From Oscillospiraceae bacterium (GTDB lineage: Bacteria > Bacillota > Clostridia > Oscillospirales > Oscillospiraceae), in assembly GCA_009785345.1 (NCBI GenBank), contig WQWL01000009.1, positions 1 to 53,495 on the forward strand: 53,495 bases of DNA, written 5' to 3'. Shown one piece after another: positions 51,250 to 53,495 of the stretch. Under the pieces are notes generated by a model. That model searched no databases, had not been told where the DNA came from, and was given only the letters and a program-made list of their open reading frames with translations. A program made the translations under genes and the position numbers. The stretch's first letter is position 1. Every line of letters begins with the position of its first letter.

Positions 51250-51864
51250 ATGGAACAATCGGTACAAAAAAGTAATGGAAAGTTGAGTATTGCAATATTA
51301 ATAATGCTTCTTGCCGGAGTTGTATTGGCAATGCATATTACTAATATGCCTTTAGTAAAGGTTAACTTTGGTACTCTTACCACTGCAGGACAGCTTTGGA
51401 CGAATATTGCAATATTATTTATGTTTTTATTTTGCGGTGTCTTTATTTCATTATTGTTATCAAAAAAAACATCTCCAACATTTCGATTTATATTAAGCAC
51501 AATTTTACTTTTAATAAGTTTATTAGCGGCAATACTTCAAATGGAATCCCTTCCATATGTAGATAACTATTATCTATTTTGGAGAGTGTACAATGTTTCA
51601 GGGGGGATAGGTGTTGGAATTGCATACAGCACTCTTTTCTCTACAACAAATTTATGGTTTCCAAAAAACATAGGATTTTTCTTATTAATGTTGTTAACAG
51701 GATTTGTCATAGGTGTGTTGGTTATTGGCAGCATTATATATGTACTAATTAATGTTGCGAACATTGATTGGCTAAGAGTATATTCAATATTTTCGATTAT
51801 ACTGGGCATATGCGTCATCATAGCAGCAGCCGTGTTTAGATTTCCGTTTCGAAAAGCTGGTTAG
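51250..51864 (+). CDS. Six-helix membrane protein resembling half of an MFS transporter
   Basis: A 204-residue hydrophobic protein with about six membrane helices. The segment YNVSGGIGVGIAYSTLFSTT then NLWFPKNIGFFLLMLLTGFVIG strongly resembles helices 4-5 of the oxalate/formate-antiporter branch of the MFS. A whole MFS protein has twelve helices; this one stops after six. It could work as a dimer, be a remnant, or only resemble MFS. ATG 51250 is preceded by AAAGGGATGGTCATTACAA. Confidence 0.6.
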   Translation: MEQSVQKSNGKLSIAILIMLLAGVVLAMHITNMPLVKVNFGTLTTAGQLWTNIAILFMFLFCGVFISLLLSKKTSPTFRFILSTILLLISLLAAILQMESLPYVDNYYLFWRVYNVSGGIGVGIAYSTLFSTTNLWFPKNIGFFLLMLLTGFVIGVLVIGSIIYVLINVANIDWLRVYSIFSIILGICVIIAAAVFRFPFRKAG

Positions 51865-51917
51865 TAGTCACCAGATAACATAGTTGTATGTACTACAATT
51901 GAAAAGGAATTGAAGAA

Positions 51918-52235
51918 ATGCCATTCTTAGGAAATAAGCAACGAACAGCACAACAAAAGGCACAGGGAGCGAAAACGCGAATGATGCTACGAGCAGTAGG
52001 GGTGCTATTTGTTGTATTCTATGTTATTGTACCATTCATTAGCATGACCCCCGAGGAAATTGAAGAGATTAGCCCAGTTTTTAGATATGGTACAATAGCA
52101 TTTTTTACAGTTGCATGCATTGCAATTTCAGCGTTAACAATATTTGAACATGTGAAAAACAAAAAAACTGGAAAATACGAAGCAAGTGCGTATACTGACG
52201 ATGAAGTTGAAGGCGAAAATTCTGAGCGGGAATAA
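51918..52235 (+). CDS. Hypothetical small membrane protein
   Basis: A 105-residue protein, not recognised. A basic N terminus (NKQRTAQQKAQGAKTR) is followed by two membrane helices (about residues 26-42 and 58-78) and a charged, acidic C terminus (DDEVEGENSERE). ATG 51918 follows AAAAGGAA. It lies 53 bases after the six-helix protein on the same strand, so they may form an operon. Confidence 0.65.
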   Translation: MPFLGNKQRTAQQKAQGAKTRMMLRAVGVLFVVFYVIVPFISMTPEEIEEISPVFRYGTIAFFTVACIAISALTIFEHVKNKKTGKYEASAYTDDEVEGENSERE

Positions 52236-52268
52236 TGTTATCATGTTTTAAGTTTAGAAAATTTGTTC

Positions 52269-52319
52269 TTGACATAGGTAGATTATCTACATATAATTGT
52301 ATGTAGATAATCTACCTAT
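52269..52319 (+). promoter_or_regulatory. Consensus promoter overlapped by a 46-bp palindrome (PadR operator)
   Basis: TTGACA (52269-52274), 17 bases and TATAAT (52292-52297) match the sigma-A consensus exactly. A perfect inverted repeat with 20-base arms (52274-52293 and 52300-52319, core GTAGATTATCTAC) and six-base centre covers the spacer, -10 and start. With padR 19 bases downstream, autorepression is inferred. Confidence 0.85.
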
Positions 52320-52337
52320 ATATTTGAGGAGGAAAAA

Positions 52338-52685
52338 ATGGCAACTGATAATAAATTATTTTCGGGTAACACGACAATGCTGGTTCTCAAGCTACTTGAA
52401 GCTGAAGACATGTATGGATATCAAATCATAGAGGAACTTGCAAAAAAATCAGATGACGTATTCCGTTTGAAAACAGGAACATTATATCCACTATTGCATG
52501 GCTTGGAGAATGACGGCATAGTAACGTCTTATGATGAGCACGCAGATAATCAGCGAGTAAGGAAGTATTACAAACTAACAAGTCAAGGGAAGAACTTGCT
52601 GAAGAAGAAACAATCTGAGTGGAAGAACTATACAGACGCTGTGAGTCGTGTTATGGACGGAGGTGTGAGTCATGCATTCGCTTGA
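52338..52685 (+). CDS. PadR-family transcriptional regulator
   Basis: A 115-residue winged-helix regulator: GNTTMLVLKLLEAEDMYGYQ, IIEELAKKSDDVFRLKTGTL, YPLLHGLENDGIVTSYDE and RVRKYYKLTSQGKNLLKKK are textbook PadR. It would bind the palindrome in its own promoter and release it on binding an effector. ATG 52338 follows GAGGAGG. Its 3' end overlaps the next gene by 14 bases, a common PadR / permease-prefix pairing. Confidence 0.92.
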   Translation: MATDNKLFSGNTTMLVLKLLEAEDMYGYQIIEELAKKSDDVFRLKTGTLYPLLHGLENDGIVTSYDEHADNQRVRKYYKLTSQGKNLLKKKQSEWKNYTDAVSRVMDGGVSHAFA

Positions 52686-53263
52686 TAGAATTAACGAGTA
52701 TGTGAACACACTTTGCCAACAAATCCGCTGGAAGAAAGCACATCTGCGAGTTTCAGATGAAATGACAAACCATATTATTGATGGTCGAGATGCAAGTAAG
52801 GGCAATATTAAGTGAAGCAGTATTGTTGGGAGAAAGTGAAATGTTTAGTGGGACTATCCCGGAAACTATCCCAAACACAAGGACTATTTTTCTTGACTTT
52901 ATACCTGGTTTTTTTCTACTGACAATACTTACTCATAATTTTGGATGGATTCCGCTTGTAGTCACCTTGAGTGCATTGCTCTTTTTCATTATAAAAATAA
53001 CTATGAGATGTATGAAGCAAAAAAGCGATTTGGGTGTTATCGTGTCAATAGCTATCGTACTAACATTTTCTATCCAAGTTCTTTCATACATTTTTACTAA
53101 CTTTGGTTTTATACTTTTTCGGGGTTCACTACCACTTTTATCAGCAAATCCCGCATCAATGACCATAAATTTAGCTCTGATTGGCTTTATGCTGTCTGTT
53201 TTCCGAACAGGAGATGTGGTTATTGACGAGAAAATTGCACCTGTCACAAAGCAGAGAAATTAG
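52672..53263 (+). pseudogene. Frameshifted permease-prefix-domain membrane protein
   Basis: ATG 52672 with a perfect GGAGGTG site opens a frame reading MHSLDRINEYVNTLCQQIRW then KKAHLRVSDEMTNHIIDGRD, the start of a permease prefix domain, but it stops at 52815 after 47 codons. The expected continuation (AILSEAVLLGESEM, matching the usual A...MGDP segment) occurs in another frame from about 52790 and runs to 53263 with four hydrophobic helices. A frameshift near 52790, perhaps with a small deletion, explains both. It could be an assembly error. Intact relatives lie next to PadR genes. Confidence 0.7.
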
Positions 53264-53417
53264 TGTTTTATTAGAAGTATTAGAATAAGAGAAGCTCAAG
53301 CAAAACAGTGGGAGCATGCCGCGCTACTGGTAACACATGCATAAAATCCGCCTACATCAAGCAATATGTCCTGAATTTTTCGCTAGAACGGGTCTCATCG
53401 CCCTAATATGAGATGCG

Positions 53418-53465
53418 TTCGCCGATAGGCGAATGAGTGGCGAGAGCCACTGGTGCGAAGCGCCA
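53418..53465. repeat. Three consecutive short hairpins near the window end
   Basis: TTCGCC-GATA-GGCGAA (53418-53433), GTGGC-GAGA-GCCAC (53437-53450) and TGGTGC-GAA-GCGCCA (53451-53465) follow each other. Apart from them, 53264-53495 holds no gene I can support; no tRNA fold is evident. Confidence 0.55.
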
Positions 53466-53495
53466 CATTGAAATATCAACGTAGTTACATACGCG

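Noticed and set aside
53264-53495. Possible tRNA or other RNA gene at the window end
   Set aside because: Three short hairpins are present, but no cloverleaf, anticodon arm or CCA context could be built.

Overview
This window looks like a chromosomal segment of an anaerobic, AT-rich member of the Bacillota, probably an uncultured Clostridia-type animal gut or rumen commensal. The evidence is strong AGGAGG-type ribosome binding sites, frequent TTG/GTG starts, the gene order ylxM-ffh-rpsP-khpA-rimM-trmD, selenium-dependent molybdenum hydroxylase accessory genes, ECF-type vitamin uptake, and a host-glycan degradation locus. The genus cannot be named from the sequence alone.

Layout. 1-3.4 kb: a membrane protein, a VTT/DedA-like protein, a receiver-only response regulator, its sensor kinase and a small alarmone synthetase. 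3.4-4.3 kb: a ZIP metal transporter behind a tandem DtxR-like operator. 4.4-21.3 kb: an N-glycan/mannoside utilisation locus with a LacI-type repressor, GH130 phosphorylase, GH38 alpha-mannosidase, two sugar permeases, a binding lipoprotein, a GH3 glycosidase and a secreted GH85 endo-beta-N-acetylglucosaminidase. GTTAAC-type sites near the promoters suggest one local regulon. 21.5-27.1 kb (minus strand): ribF with an APC permease, then an aldolase flanked by two alcohol dehydrogenases, divergent from a MerR regulator. 28.3-30.1 kb: YbjQ, a ribbon-helix-helix protein and an SPFH protein. 30.3-35.8 kb: the SRP/ribosome operon, unusually carrying nanE and a ROK sugar kinase between rimM and trmD. 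36-40 kb: a DUF4349 lipoprotein, a PLP decarboxylase, thiN and a HAD hydrolase. 40-45 kb (minus strand): ahcY-mtaD and tungstate transporter tupABC. 45.2-46.6 kb: a cobalamin riboswitch controlling a DUF4430 lipoprotein and an ECF S component. 46.6-51.1 kb: a second GH130, then a molybdopterin-binding protein, yqeC, yqeB and an XdhC-like protein. 51-53.5 kb: small membrane proteins, an autoregulated PadR and a frameshifted permease-prefix gene.

How the genes work together. The secreted GH85 would release high-mannose-type glycans, the binding protein and permeases would import them, GH38 would trim alpha-mannose, GH130 would phosphorolyse the core beta-mannoside, and NanE/NanK could feed amino-sugars inward. 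No ABC ATPase lies in the locus, so a shared MsmK-type ATPase elsewhere is inferred. Tungstate/molybdate uptake beside molybdopterin maturation genes suggests a selenium-dependent molybdenum hydroxylase elsewhere in the genome.

Most notable unexplained signal. The leaders of ylxM-ffh and thiN share a two-hairpin architecture with compensatory base changes. Each is followed by an anti-Shine-Dalgarno element (AATGACCAT...CCTT) that can pair either with a nearby partner or with the ribosome binding region. The matching initiation motif AAAGGAATGGTCATTAAT (then ATG), with variants, recurs before at least seven genes. This may be an undescribed structured RNA or translational switch. Telomere-like TAGGGGTTAGGG repeats at four gene boundaries are a second unexplained pattern.
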